The position numbers and the translations under genes were made by a program. The notes under the pieces are model-generated. The model worked only from the letters and a program-made list of their open reading frames with translations, searched no databases and was not told where the DNA came from. 61,311 nucleotides of DNA from Scedosporium boydii (lineage: Eukaryota > Ascomycota > Sordariomycetes > Microascales > Microascaceae), in the NCBI GenBank assembly GCA_002221725.1, contig NJFT01000238.1, forward strand, positions 1 through 61,311, read 5' to 3'. The number at the start of each line of letters is the position of its first letter. Position 1 is the first letter of the stretch. This document shows positions 1 through 11,954 of the stretch, piece after piece.

Positions 1-31
<31 letters not shown>
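1..31. repeat. Poly-T tract at the window edge
   Basis: The first 31 bases are all T. With the CT repeat and T run at the other end, this suggests the sequence stops at low-complexity DNA, as assembly contigs often do. Confidence 0.8.
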
Positions 32-3000
32 CTGTTTCCAAGAAGCCGGCTGACTGGCGGTAGGTCCTAGGCGCAAGCTGAGGTGATCTCTGATGTTGGT
101 CGAGATATTGGCAAGGCCGAAATAAACGGTTTAATAGGGGAGCTGGTGAGGAAGATGTGATGAATGCGGTGTGCTACCTAATGGCCCGTCTAGAGGCAGA
201 AGAAGCGGAAGTCGACTTCGTGCCAATATTCATGATGAAGATGGAGCTAGGAGGAGGGATTGGCTAGTTCCAGTGGGAAGGATGTGGTTCAATAGAGAGA
301 TCAGGATAGATGAGAAAGGCCTGAGGAGGGAGCGCAGGAGATGAAGTTGAAGAAGACAACAACGGAGGTTGCAATCAACGATGCGACGGAGAGGGCAATC
401 CCATGTGATAAGGAGGAAGGGTCAAATGAGGATTCCGATGCTGGACCAGGATGAGAATGGCATTGTCAGAGCATCGATAAATCGCCAGCTGGGATTGAGG
501 CAAGGGGGTCCTTGAGACCTCGCAGGACGCAGAGCCAGAGAATAGAGGGATTGAGATCAATACGATGAAGTGACTTGAGCCGAGTTTATGAGAGCAGCTC
601 CAATTTTTGATGAACCTTGACTTGGCTTGGGGGGTACGAAGTAATGAGAGAGGGCATGGGGCAAATCAGTGGGAACGACAATGAAGGGCTGATGGCAAAT
701 ATCAATTACAAACGAGAAAAAAAAGATTAGACTGGGAAGTAAGAAGTACACGACTTCGGACTCTCCAGTACATTGACTCCATTCACCAATGAGTCTCGTG
801 GTGTGTCAATTGAGGAATTGAGGGAATCAAGTCTAGTCCAGTTGTCGTTAGGAGGCGCGGAAAAGTCGAGAGAGACGAGATGAGATACTCCGAAGTACAA
901 TTCCGGGTACAAAGGTTACTTCGACATCGCATTGATACATTCTATTGCTATTGGAGAGAATAGCTCGGCACGGCACCAGAGCGGCTCGTATCAACTGTCG
1001 AATGGCCAAGCGAGAAGATATTGATGACCTGCGCTGCTAACCCAAATCACTGGAAACGTCAACAATACCTCAGTACATCAGTACTTCGCCCTGCAAATTG
1101 TTCAAAAATTGTTGTCAGCTTAGTTCCCCACTAAACATTGGGCTAGCGCAACCTTGTCATTAAGTGCTGGACCCCTGTGAAGTGGGTAAACAGTGCTATG
1201 CAGTGCTAAGCAGTGCTAAACAGTACTAAACGGTACTAAACACGCCCCTTACAGCGCAGTCGCAGGAGTGCCGCGTTTCTGACCCACCGGCTTCCTGCCG
1301 TCCAGTCCATTCCCCGTTCACTGATCATTGTTTGGCCCTGCCCTCGCAGTTAAACTTGATGCCAATCTCCGATGTTGAAGAGACGCGTGTTCTGTCGTCG
1401 TCGTTGCTGGAGGCCTTTGGGCGGCTTCGTATCTTTATTGTCGTCGCTCGAAGGCCCTCCAACTAGCCTTTTCCTGGACTACGTCCTGACTTCAACCAAG
1501 ATTTCATGTGATGTGATGGTACAATTGTAGTCAAATCCCGATGCCAGCCGATGACTAAGTGTCGCCTCAAGTGCTTTCTTTTTCCATCTCATATCATGAA
1601 ATACCTCGTAGATGTAAGAAGGCTTCAAATGCCCCATTCTCTTTAAACGCTCTTCAAATATACTTCGGATATTAGAGTACTCGGTATTCGGAATCTGTCC
1701 ACTGACAAGAGCAGTGCCGGCATCCCTCAGAGACAGCAAAGAGTAACACCATGTCTCTTTATACGGACATATGTCTCCTGTCCCAATGAAAGCTCCCGCA
1801 TTTCAGGGAGCCGAGGGCGAGCTTGCACCACATCGCCACACCCTCTTCCTGTCACCCTAGAAGTATGTCTGGCCTATCGCACTCTGAAGTGAAATGTGCT
1901 CATTCCATGGTACAACTCACCTCAATCCCGTCATCGTCCATTCAGATATGATGTCACGTACAACCGAAGGGACTCGTGAGGTCACTACCCAAGGCGGCTA
2001 ATGCGCCAAGCGACGAGGTCTTGTTCCCCGAGGGCTCGATGGCCAAGAGACTCAGACCCGAACATCCTCGAATGATGCCGAAGAATCATACCCGGGCGCG
2101 AATTGATGATGCCCTCCTCTCCAACATCCCTAATCCTCTTCCAGTTCCACTAGGTTCTTCCCGTCCAACCCTCCATTGTCCCGGCCAACTCAATTCGCAT
2201 GGCCCAGAACACCGCAGAACAGACAAAAAAAAAAAAAGTCTCTCGCATGTGATACATCATCCCATCATCCCCTTTCTCCCTTGATTTGCCCTCCTTTTCC
2301 CTCCCGCTCCTCAACATTCCTTCCAACCGGCGGTGTACCGTCGTCCTCCGGCCATACTCAGAGAAACCACAATTGACGGAGAAATTTCTTTCTTTTTCCC
2401 CCCTCAACTCTCACATCTTCAACATTTCTCTCCTCCCTGCTGAGCCGTCTCTTCCTCATCAAATAGAATCCAAGAACTCCGACACATGGCTCCTGCAAAT
2501 ATTTCTCCTCCCCCATGTCGACCGGGCTCTTCCCCCTTGCCCTGCCGTTCCCCGCCTCGTGGGACCGACCCGCCGGGGCGTAACCTCACGGACACAAAAA
2601 AAAGAAAAAAAAAAAAAAAGGGAATAAAGAAAAAGCAAAAGCTGTCTGTGAAAGGAAGCTTCCCGCGCCGTTTACATCTCGTAGTTTCCAAGCTTCATGC
2701 TTACGGCTAGGATATACAAGCTTTCGTTTTCCGCTCAGCTTCGTACCTAGGTAGCGTTATCAAAATTAACATCGTCGAGGAGCTCACAGTAGTCATTAAG
2801 AGAGCGGAGACTCGAGAGCAGTTATTTCCCTTGAGAATCTTTGAACCATAATCTTGGCGGGTAGCACCATTCATCTCCCGTTCCGCCCTTTGTAGATCCC
2901 GGTACATCTCGGGAGAAAGCGCGCCGAAAAGCAACGTCAAGACCAAGCTACATTCACCTCGGTACCGCGTACATTGAAATATGACTTTTTTTTATTATCT

Positions 3001-3393
3001 TCATCTTTTTGTCTAGCCTTTTCTATTGGAGTTTCGTGGTATATATGCACGTATGAGCTCGTGCGTGCAGCTGCATAGAGCTGTGTATAATATGTGCGCG
3101 ATGTTTCCGCATGGTCTGTGTGAGCTGGCAGTCAACCCCCGTCATACCACTCACTATCGTCCAATCTGAAATGTTTCCCTACCACCGATTTGATATGCAC
3201 GAGACTCCTAAACCTCAATATAGTACAATCATCGAGCAAGAGAAGAGGACGTAAGATGCGGCCCAACAATCTCACTCAAAGTATCATCGGGCACGTTTCC
3301 TTCTCTTCTTGCTTCATGCGTCGTCATCATAGGTCCAACCTCCATTGGACCAAGACGCGGCAGGTTTGCGTGGGAAGCGGACCAGCCAGCTCC
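32..3393. other. Spacer without a recognisable gene
   Basis: No open frame here resembles a known family, and no convincing spliced model was found. One 86-codon frame on the minus strand (1479-1739) has ordinary composition but no recognisable relatives or splice partners. The stretch holds the 10-bp tandem repeat at 1191-1240, A-rich runs near 2227 and 2596-2620, and a perfect palindrome TACCTAGGTA at 2744-2753. The part next to 3394 should contain the 3' untranslated region of the XPB gene. Confidence 0.5.
1191..1240. repeat. 10-bp tandem repeat, five units
   Basis: Five consecutive 10-base units follow the pattern CAGTGCTAAA with one to three changes each. The last two units carry CAGTACTAAA and CGGTACTAAA. 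The units sit exactly end to end. Confidence 0.85.
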
Positions 3394-5907
3394 TCACGTC
3401 CCCGTCCGGGCTCTCTCCTTTTCCCTCTCCAACTTCTTGAAGAAGGCGCTCTGGGGCTTCTTCTTTTTCTTCATCAGGCCCTTGTTGACACCCTTATTCT
3501 GTTCCACATAAGCCATGTCCTGACCGCCACTAAGCTCCATGAGGCTGCCAGCCGCCCTCCGCACCGCGCCTTTCCTCCTGCCAGCGCCCTTGCCGTGCCA
3601 CATATTGTCAACCTCTTCCTTCTCATACGTCTCATTTTCGATCATAATCTTCTGCAGCAGCTCTCGCCGCTCGGCCGCCGTGGAGAAGGCCAGGTCTGGC
3701 GTCTTCTCAATGTTGGCGAGCTGAGTAATCACCTTGAAGGCGTAGCCCTGATCGACAAGGAAGGCCTGGCGCTTGTGAGAATAGTGCATCTCCTCCGTAT
3801 CCTTGGACACGAGCGAGTAGAAGAAGGCATTAAAGCCCTCGTCATTCCTTCGCTTAGCTCGCAGGATACGGCCGAGACGCTGGGCCTCTTGACGTCGGGA
3901 TCCGTAGTGAGATGAGATTTGAATTAGGCATGTAGCCTCAGGGAGGTCGAGAGATGTGTCGCCAATCTTAGATAGGAAGAGGGTATTGACCTTGGGATTA
4001 TGCTGGAAATTCAAGAGAATCCGCTCGCGTTCTGGCTGTCCTGTCCCGCCATAGATAAGCGCCTTTCCAAGCTTGAGCGCGTAAGCCTTGAGGGCGTAGA
4101 TGTTATCTGAAAAGACAATAATCTTATCGCCTCGATTCTCATGGTAGTCGATGAGATACTGGCAGGCCTGGAACTTATGGGGGTTCATGACGTAGAGTAA
4201 GGCCTTTTGACGAGAGCTTGCTCGTAGGTACTGATCAAAGAACTCCGTTGGCATTGGGCACCACACCTCGGCGCACTGCACCTTGGCAATATGCCCTTGC
4301 TCTGAAAGCTCCATCCAGTTCGCCTCGAACAGCTTCGGTCCAATCAGGAAATTAAGATCTGAGATCTTGTCATCTTCTCGAAGCAGCGTCGCTGTGAGAC
4401 CAAGTTTTGAGTGTGACTTGATCGATGATGTAACTTTTCGGAAAATGTTAGCCGGTACGACGTGGACCTCGTCGAGGAGCATAAGACCCCATTCGCGACC
4501 AGTGAGGAAGTCCATCATCTTCTTCGCTTCGTGAGACCGCTCCCTCGTCTGGGTGACCATGGAATACGTAGTAACGATAATACCCGTATTGCCCGTAAAC
4601 ATGTTGTTCTTCGAATCAGCCGTGAAGGCCACAATGTCATCGGGGCTGATGTTCGACCACTTCAGGAACTCGTTTCGCCACTGCACCACGGACATGGAAC
4701 TTGTGCAGAGTACAATTACGCCCTTCTTGATGGTTACCGCCGCCGTGATGCCAACTAGCGTCTTACCTGCGCCGCAAGGCAGCACGATAATACCGCTCTT
4801 GGCTCGTCCGTTACCGAACATCTTACTGAGGGACTTTTCTTGGTACGGTCGAATCGAAGTACCTGGACGGAGATCGATCTCGAGGTTAGGGTTCACCTCG
4901 TCTCTTCTAAAATCGTACTCCTCCAGTACCGGGTACTCGAGTTCAAGGCACCGTTTCTGTACGGTTTCTACTGCGCTGTCGGGGATCTCAAACGAATGCG
5001 TGACCTCTTCGTCTTCGTCCTCGTCATTTAGGTTGGCATAAAGTACGCTATCGTCGGGCACTTCCTGGTCCTTGGCTTGGGGAGCCACCTGCTGAAGGGC
5101 TGCCGCTGCCTGGTTCACTCCCGCCGCATTCTGCGTGCCAGGGATGACTAGACCCGCCATCTTAGGCGCGCTCGTCGTGATCGTATCTGATCCCTGTACT
5201 CGGAGCGGCCCGATGACCTCGTCCTTCAAGAGCTTCTGCAGCACCTCTGCATCCGGGCTCTCGACGTAATACTTCGTATTCTTCAGCACGAGTTTGACCT
5301 TTCCGTAACTTTGCGTGCAGCCGTGGATAAACTGGCGGATCGTGTCGGGCAGAGGGATCTTGAGAAACCGGTCCAGTGTGTTTATGATGTCATCGGGAGA
5401 CAGACCGACTGACACGGCGGCGTAAAGACTATGCATCGTCAGGGCATATTCATGGATGAAGCTCGGCCGGGAAAGCGGTTCGGAGATTGTGATGAGGAAA
5501 TCCTGCGCCTGCGCAGCGAGTGGGTTGAAGCTCTCCATGATGATGCGGCCCTTCGCCGGGTCGATCCATAAAGGCCGGTTCTTGTGGTCAGGCTTCATCT
5601 TGAGATACGAGTAATCGCGGGATCCGAAAATGTGCGTGAGCAGCTCATGATTCGACTTCTTCGCCCGGGTCTGGTCTTGATATACGCGCCGCTCCAACAC
5701 GTTGGTGGAGAACTTGTCTACGACCTTCTCGATCTTCTCCTCTGTTTCCGCGTCGACGGGGTTTTCCACCTCGTCCGCCGTATCCGAGTATTCATCGCTG
5801 CTATCGATGCTCTTCGGTGTCGATACACCGGGGGTGGAAACCTGCGACGTCCGGCCCGTCTTTGCGGCCCCGGTTACGGCACCCGACGCCTTCCTCTTGG
5901 GAGGCAT
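3394..5907 (-). CDS. SSL2: TFIIH ATP-dependent DNA helicase/translocase XPB (Ssl2/Rad25)
   Basis: A single uninterrupted frame of 837 residues. It encodes the XPB subunit of TFIIH, the translocase that opens promoter DNA for RNA polymerase II and helps unwind damage in nucleotide excision repair in the nucleus. Visible features: a low-complexity N-terminus (1-60), the XPB N-terminal damage-recognition region (about 90-230), an acidic linker (294-301), Walker A GAGKT (379-383), DEVH box (479-482), LTAT (504-507), the RED motif just after it (510-512), and motif [12 protein letters not shown] (676-685). The C-terminus is Lys/Arg rich. Length matches fungal homologues (about 800-850), and the ATG at 5907 starts a typical basic N-terminus. 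It is divergent from the CHY zinc-finger relic and gene to its right. Confidence 0.97.
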   Translation of the reverse strand: MPPKRKASGAVTGAAKTGRTSQVSTPGVSTPKSIDSSDEYSDTADEVENPVDAETEEKIEKVVDKFSTNVLERRVYQDQTRAKKSNHELLTHIFGSRDYSYLKMKPDHKNRPLWIDPAKGRIIMESFNPLAAQAQDFLITISEPLSRPSFIHEYALTMHSLYAAVSVGLSPDDIINTLDRFLKIPLPDTIRQFIHGCTQSYGKVKLVLKNTKYYVESPDAEVLQKLLKDEVIGPLRVQGSDTITTSAPKMAGLVIPGTQNAAGVNQAAAALQQVAPQAKDQEVPDDSVLYANLNDEDEDEEVTHSFEIPDSAVETVQKRCLELEYPVLEEYDFRRDEVNPNLEIDLRPGTSIRPYQEKSLSKMFGNGRAKSGIIVLPCGAGKTLVGITAAVTIKKGVIVLCTSSMSVVQWRNEFLKWSNISPDDIVAFTADSKNNMFTGNTGIIVTTYSMVTQTRERSHEAKKMMDFLTGREWGLMLLDEVHVVPANIFRKVTSSIKSHSKLGLTATLLREDDKISDLNFLIGPKLFEANWMELSEQGHIAKVQCAEVWCPMPTEFFDQYLRASSRQKALLYVMNPHKFQACQYLIDYHENRGDKIIVFSDNIYALKAYALKLGKALIYGGTGQPERERILLNFQHNPKVNTLFLSKIGDTSLDLPEATCLIQISSHYGSRRQEAQRLGRILRAKRRNDEGFNAFFYSLVSKDTEEMHYSHKRQAFLVDQGYAFKVITQLANIEKTPDLAFSTAAERRELLQKIMIENETYEKEEVDNMWHGKGAGRRKGAVRRAAGSLMELSGGQDMAYVEQNKGVNKGLMKKKKKPQSAFFKKLEREKERARTGT

Positions 5908-6329
5908 TTCGGATGGATGCGGGAGGCGATATCAGAACCAAAAGACGATGTCACAGCGTTCGATTGTTGCCTGCTAACAATAGGGTTGCTTGAGAACTCG
6001 GGAGGCAAAATCGACAACCTCTATTGTATCGATACCTGCGGGTTGAGGTCAGGGGCCGAGAGGTGTAGAGAAAGAAGAAGTGGCGCAAAAGAACGGATCG
6101 AGGGCGAGCAGAAGTAGGCAGTCACAAGAAAGGACCGGGTGACAAATACATCAAATTCGAGATCGGGCAAGGCCGATCGAGGATGATAAAGAGGGTCCGT
6201 GATTTGGTGACATAGCCACTAAAGCTGGATAACTGGAGGTGAATAAATGTGCTAGAGGAAAGTATGGTGACTAATCATGATAACCTTCTGGAAGACTTGA
6301 CTTGACTCAAATAAGTAGATTGATACTGA
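5908..6329. promoter_or_regulatory. Upstream region of the XPB gene
   Basis: About 420 bases without a supported gene, lying 5' of the minus-strand XPB gene and running up to the duplicated CHY promoter fragment. It should contain the XPB promoter and 5' leader. I see no specific factor site that I can name. Confidence 0.4.
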
Positions 6330-6578
6330 GGTACATCACCACAATATCAAACATCAGCTCCTATGTTAGTAATACTGAGTACCGCCACTGGAAATCAACT
6401 TCAACGAACGCTTCTTCTCTTGCCTTTCACCACATTCGCAAAGAAAGCTTCATCGTTAAATCTCCTCAAGATGTGGTATGTTTGAAAACACATCATTCAC
6501 GCCCTTGGTCTAACATCCAGCTAACACTCCCTTCCAGCAGGCACATCCTTAACGCCCAGGTCTCCATCCACTCAAGTT
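6330..6578 (+). pseudogene. Truncated duplicate of the CHY zinc-finger gene 5' end
   Basis: This segment repeats the promoter, first exon, first intron and most of the second exon of the gene at 8436. Shared features in order: a TACTGAGTACCGCCACT-like block upstream, the start ATGTG directly followed by a GTATG donor (6471-6480), an intron ending CTTCCAG, and coding bases matching HILNAQVSI. Homology stops after the codons for VSI, and a TAG follows four codons later (near 6576). Spliced, it would give only about 15 residues, so it cannot make the zinc finger. Differences from the intact copy are scattered substitutions, mostly transitions; splice sites are kept. Confidence 0.75.
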
Positions 6579-8309
6579 AGCTTAGGTGCTCTGAGTAGGC
6601 TTCGAGGTTTACTTTGATCAAGCATCAATCGCTAATCTGTGCTGCTATTACTGAAGAAGCCATTCAGTGCTCGCCTGCCTACCCTTGTATTGCAAGTGCT
6701 AATACTACTAACAACCAATCTATGATGCATTCAAAGTAAATACTACATCTAGGCTGTATACAAGGCAACACACATCTCATCAAATCAAAAGTGAAAATCG
6801 TCAAAACTATGAGGACAACTACTATCGGAGACTGATCCTAGGCGCTAGTTGCTCCAGAGGCAGGGGGACAATAGTGATGACGGAGCACTTAAGTCGTTAC
6901 TAATCAGGCGAAACGGGAACTTTCATTGCTCTGGTTACTATGGTCAATCTATCTGATATTGTTGTTCCATCCAGTTCAACTCCATCAACGTCTGCTATTG
7001 ATTGTGGACCAACTCAAAACCTTTAAACTCTGGAGACTATCCAGCTCCGCCTTCTTCTCATTGTACCAGTTCAAGTCCAATCCGGTAAGCACCCTATTTG
7101 GGTCCGAGTATGCGGCAGTGTTAAGAATAAGCTTAGCATTGTCTAATCTCAGTGATATAATCAGTGTTATGCTGGACAGCAAAATGCACCAGTGAAATTT
7201 GCCACGTACGCACGTCGCGGCCTCTTGCTTCTAGAGCCGCCACGACGTTCTTAAAATCGAGAACGGTGACTGTAGACATCTAAATACCGGAATATTAGCT
7301 CTGCAGAAGAACAACAGAAGCTGGTACAGTGCCGAGAGGTCTCGTATACTTTTGCGAAGACCAAGTCGAAGAAGAATAGATTTAACAGGCTCAGAAGGAG
7401 TACAAAAGCAATGCTCAGATGGGTGGATCGAGCGTGGTAATGAGGAAACAGAGAAGAGTATAAATATTAATAGCGTACTGCGAATACTTGTTGATCAAGA
7501 ATGACAGATCTTGAACTGCTTGGGGGGAGGTTTCACCAGTATTTGTGTTGATGAGCCAGGCTATGGTTCAATGTTCTTTGATGGCAGGTATCTTGCTGCC
7601 TGATTATATGCGAGGATTGCGACTAGGCGTCAAGCTGACTAGGCTTCGAGGGTGTCGGCCGGGTCTTGGGGACCGATCTACTTGGGATTCGCCGACATGT
7701 CCATGTCTAAGCATCCCTCGTTTCAGCATTCTCCTTGTAACGAAACTGTCTTCAGCCGTACGCGGGTGATCCAAGACCAAGCCAACATCAGCGTACCTTC
7801 ACACTTGCTCAAACCCCCCTGTTCTGTGGATGGGCCATGGACTGTTTGTTAGGTACCAGACACCGGCATGCTTCGATCTCGGAGAGTTGGACTATTCTAT
7901 GCCGATGAATAGGTCCTTATGGACACCAATCTCGACTCGCCATGCATCGGCGCTGCCAACAATTGTCGCTCGGCCGCAGCCTGCACAATGACCGGCTCGT
8001 TGATTGGGGTCCTAAAATTCAATTAGGCATGAGGGGCGCTGATGTGCCTGTACAATGCCTCGCCGGCACCCCGCTGTAAGGCAAGAAAAGAGAGAGATCT
8101 TGTACCGAACTGGAACTCGAAATCTGGTGATTGGCTTCTGTTGCGTACGCCTTGGTGGTACTCCTGGAAGGCAAACTGTGTACGTTTTAGAGAAAAGGAG
8201 TAGAATTCATGCGAATCCGTCCACCAAAAAGCCCAGTTGCCATCCAAGAACCAGTGCCACACTTTGGCGGCTGTGGTTGGCTGGCGTTTCTTTGATCATG
8301 GTGGGGCAT
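6579..8309. other. Spacer between the two CHY copies
   Basis: About 1.7 kb with no recognisable gene. It separates the truncated and intact copies of the CHY zinc-finger 5' region. No transposase-like frame or terminal repeat was seen. The right part (from about 8310) is the homologous promoter of the intact gene. Confidence 0.4.
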
Positions 8310-8435
8310 CACCCTACGAGTACCTGTGTAATCAGCCAGGCGACCTCTGTTTTGCAATACCAAGTGCCGCCACTTCGGACTTCTTTCCTGTGACAATCAC
8401 AAAGACAACCTCATCAGCCTCCAAATCTCTCTAAT

Positions 8436-8932
8436 ATGTGGTATGTTCCAAGGCATCCTTGGCGCCGTCAGTCTAATATCCAATCTAACGCCCTCTTCCA
8501 GCAAACATATCCTTAACGCCCAAGTCTCCATCCGGGCGCCCTGCTGTATGTAAACCGACCCCACCTCGTAGACATCTCGCCCTTTACTAACCTCAGCTCG
8601 ATTCCCCTCCAGGCCGCAAATGGTTCGACTGCGCCGAATGCCACGCCGAGAATGAAACCCACCCTCTCCGCCAGCAACTCGAGCTCGTCTTCGCCTGCAA
8701 AAAGTGCAAGAAGTGCTTCCGCAAGGACGCCCAAGAGTTCGAGGAGGCCGACGAGTATTGCCCCCACTGCGATAACCACTTCGTGCTCGATGCAGTCACG
8801 CCCAAGGCTGCGCTGACGGTCGAGGGCACCGATGCGCGCGTGGACAACAGGATGCTCAAGGATGAGAGAATGAAGGGCGAAGAGCAGAGGACGGTGTTTG
8901 ATTTGAAAGACGACGCTGATAAGCTTGGGTGA
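8436..8932 (+). CDS. CHY-type zinc-finger protein, Hot13-like
   Basis: Three exons, 8436-8440, 8502-8545 and 8613-8932, give 122 residues. The first exon is only ATGTG, so the second codon is split by an intron. The protein starts MCKHILNAQVSI and carries the Cys/His set of a CHY zinc finger: C2, H4, C16, C17, C23, C26, H27, C45, C48, C51, C66, C69 and flanking histidines. In yeast the small CHY protein Hot13 acts in the mitochondrial intermembrane space, where it keeps the Mia40 oxidative import relay free of zinc; larger CHY proteins are RING ubiquitin ligases, but no RING is present here. Length fits Hot13 (about 116). The C-terminal 40 residues are charged and probably unstructured. The exact role in this fungus is inferred. 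Confidence 0.88.
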
Positions 8933-9286
8933 AACTGGGCGTAAGACTCGGTGGCGGCTTTGTATGACGTTTGATGGTGTTTGATGCCTGATGAGATGGC
9001 CGAAAGAAGGAGATACGATGTGGGAGAACACATGGGAAGACTTGCAAGAGTTCATGGAGCATCGCGGCGTAGTACGGGAGTAGGAGTCCGTACCATAAGG
9101 CTGTACATCGCACCGCTCACGGCGTTACTGGATGGGAAGGCTTCACCGTCGTCATTTTTTTTAGACACGGAAACAAAACAAATACCCCTGATAAATTACC
9201 CTGTCTACACATGATGATACAATCCGGACATGAATAAAGCGTGCATGCTAACGACGGCATCATGGAACCCTACGGGCAACCTCTCC
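8933..9286. other. Convergent 3' spacer
   Basis: About 350 bases between two convergent genes, the CHY zinc finger (+) and proteasome alpha-4 (-). It should hold both 3' untranslated regions. No other feature is seen. Confidence 0.5.
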
Positions 9287-10369
9287 TCAAGACTCTTCCT
9301 GTCCCCTCGTGAGAATTGTGGCGCTTCCGGTTCCTGGGGTCCTGCCCGTCTTCTTCTTCGCCGCTTCCTCTTGCTTCTCCTGCTCGATATTCTTGACGAA
9401 ACCTTCAATCTCCTCGACCGACAGCATCTCAACGGGCTTTCCGGGGGCCATGAGGACAATCTCAATGTTCTTGGCGCCCGTCTGCACGACCTCGAGGAGG
9501 GACTTGATGGCTAGTCGGACGGTCTGCTCGCGGTCCATGTCCTCCTTGTAGTTCCGCTCAAGGAATTCTCGTACCGTCTTGCTCGATCGGCCGATGGCGT
9601 TCGCTTTCCTATTTTCGAAGTTAGAAATGCTGCCAGGGAAATGGGCTTGCGATACTCCACCCAGAAGGTCCACAACTTACCACGCCGAGTAGATACCGGA
9701 AGGCTCCGTCATGTATAGCCTTGGTACTTTGCTCTCCTTATCAAAACCCACCACCAGATTGCTGATACCGAACGGCCGCACACCACCACTCTGAGTATAC
9801 CTCTGCTGCACCGAGGCGATGTACTTGGTAATGTATTCAATCGTGACGGGGTCCTCCACCGTAAGCCTATGAGACTGCGCCTCGAGTCGCGCCTTGTCGA
9901 GGAGAATTCTGGCGTCGGCGTTGAGACCGGCGAAGGCGAGGCAGACGTGGGTGTCGATGAGGCCGATCTTGGAGGGCGTGATGCGGGTGTCTTGGAGCTT
10001 CATGGCGGAACGCTTTTCGCAGCCGAGGACTACCACGTCGGCACCTTTGACACCGACGGCGCAGGTTCCTGTTCGCAAGGAAAGGTCGAAGGGTTAGCTA
10101 TGAAGGAATGGCAGGGCCGGGGGTAACAGGGGCCGTCGGAGTACTGGGACACACACCTCTCTTTACTGCTTCTCCGGCATATTCGACTTGGAAGACGTGA
10201 CCGTCGGGACTAGAGGTTGTTAGGGAGAGCTTGAATCCAATTTCACCGCGTCATCTACTAACCTGAAGACTGTTCGAAGATCAATTAGCTACCAGGACGT
10301 GGAGGTTAAGCGGCCAACAGGAGCACGCATCGACTTACCAGACAACGCTCGATCATAGGAGGAAGCCAT
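9287..10369 (-). CDS. PRE6: 20S proteasome subunit alpha-4 (Pre6/PSMA7)
   Basis: Five exons read on the minus strand: 10339-10369, 10263-10269, 10157-10209, 9681-10068 and 9287-9608, giving 266 residues. The product is one of the seven non-catalytic alpha subunits forming the outer rings and gate of the 20S proteasome. The start is the canonical alpha signature [20 protein letters not shown] (5-24), followed by [13 protein letters not shown], the [12 protein letters not shown] block, [12 protein letters not shown] and [18 protein letters not shown], all typical of alpha-4. The C-terminal tail is Lys/Glu rich. The second exon is only 7 nt (codes parts of V, F and S); it is needed to keep both the frame and the conserved VFSPDGH. 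All introns are 53-88 nt with GT and AG ends. Confidence 0.96.
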
Positions 10370-11275
10370 CTTGGAATATATTTGTAGGACGATATTCTAG
10401 AAGGAAGACGGCGTCGTAATTGTCGTAGATTCGGTGGTTAGTGATGGGGACTGATTCGATTGTTGGCGTGGGCGGAGGTCTGGTCTGGGGTATGCAAATA
10501 ACTTGGGGTTCAGGCTACCAGCTCTGACGAAGCTCCGTGGAAGGCTGAAGCTACCACACCAACGAGCAGTGACTTCGCGTGTCACAAATTATCGGTAAAA
10601 CTTCGGCAGAGAATGAACATATCAAGGAAGAGGAACTCATCCAAACCCAGGAGCCAACCGAATTGCAGATGACTTGAATGCAATCTTCGAATATATCAAT
10701 TGATATGTAATGATAACTCTCTTGTGGCGACCCGCTAGCTTTGAATGGGCTTGGAGGAACGATGTTTCCAAATACCCGCTTGATCCCTATCGAAGCTCCA
10801 AGCCATCTCTCGGAATCGCCCAGCTGCAGGCTTGGGCCACTTCACTCAAAGATGAGAGATTCAAAACCAGAAATTAAGTCCCATTAAACATACTCTCATG
10901 GTTGTATTCGAGCTCGGGGAGTGCAATTTCATGAAGGCATCCTGCTATGTTGGATAATGTTGGCGTCAACTTTAGCCGGCGGCGTGGAAGATGATGCTAC
11001 GGATCCTCCCGACTCGAGAGCGGAGATGCTCTGTTCCACGCGACCCTTATTGGCTAGTATTTACCTGTCGTAGATATTGTTCCTTTCATATATGTCATTC
11101 CTGAAATCCTTCCTCGGGAAGCTGGAGATTGGAGTTCGGAGCGAAGTCGGTGCGGCAAGCCAACGGGTCCTCCGGCCTTTAAACTCCAATGCCGCCGCCA
11201 CTTTTCGTCCTCCCCCAAAAGGGCATAAAGTCTCAAGTAAGCTCGGAAAGAAGCTCAGACAACTGCATCGCGGCT
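10370..11275. other. Intergenic region upstream of PRE6
   Basis: About 900 bases separating the divergent proteasome gene (-) and the candidate secreted-protein gene (+). It must contain the proteasome promoter. No gene or clear regulatory motif was recognised. Confidence 0.45.
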
Positions 11276-11954
11276 ATGCAGTTACTAAGGGCACTTGCCC
11301 TCCTCTCTGCGGCCTCTTACCTCACCGGCCCAGCCGCTGCCAGTCCGCAGTACCTGCCAAGCTCAGAACCGGCCTCCACACCAATCCCCTTCCACACGGT
11401 CGTCTACACTACCAATCCATCCTGCGAAGGAAGAGAATGGGTGACAGTTGCTATCGTCACCATCCTGACGCCGCAGGAAGTGCCACTCTGGCCTAATGAT
11501 GGCGTGGCGGTCGTGGGAACAGTCCTCTAATATTGAAGCCGTTCGGGGAGAGACGACATCGACATGGGCAAAGACGAAAGAGCTCACATGGGTATTGCCA
11601 GGGAATAGTGACTCGCCGCGCGATATAACACCGACACCCCCCACACAACTAGGAGCGGCAGGAGAAACACGACTATCCATTTACGCCTCAACGTCGTACC
11701 TACTTCGCACCTATGTCTTGGACTTCGCAGGGATGGCGCGTGCGGAGTGGTTCTACACGACGCGCATTACGTTCGTCGAACCTGTTGGGCCAGGGTACCC
11801 GACCACTATCATCCGAACGGGCTATACGAACGTGGAGATTCGTTATGTCGGGACCAATAGCTACTCGACGACAACGTTTGAGACTACGTACACTACCCCA
11901 TACTGGCGAACAACTACAATGATCCAGCCTACTGGAGCTAAGGCTGGATCCTAG
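11276..11954 (+). pseudogene. Possible secreted protein, frame broken or unrecognised intron
   Basis: An ATG at 11276 opens 84 codons with a good signal peptide: MQLLRALALLSAASYLTG, then Ala/Ser residues and a likely cut near AAAS-PQ. It continues with a Thr/Ser/Pro-rich extracellular-like stretch and ends at TAA 11528-11530. A second frame (about 11496-11954) overlaps by some 30 bases and carries another Thr/Tyr/Ser-rich stretch of similar style, ending at TAG 11952. The two look like halves of one gene, but I found no good donor/acceptor pair joining them, so a frameshift or sequencing error is as likely as a short intron. No known domain is recognised. The first half alone could also be a small secreted protein. 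Confidence 0.4.

Noticed and set aside
3190..3915. 241-codon plus-strand frame opposite the XPB C-terminus
   Set aside because: It is mostly antisense to conserved helicase coding sequence, with no likeness to a known protein.
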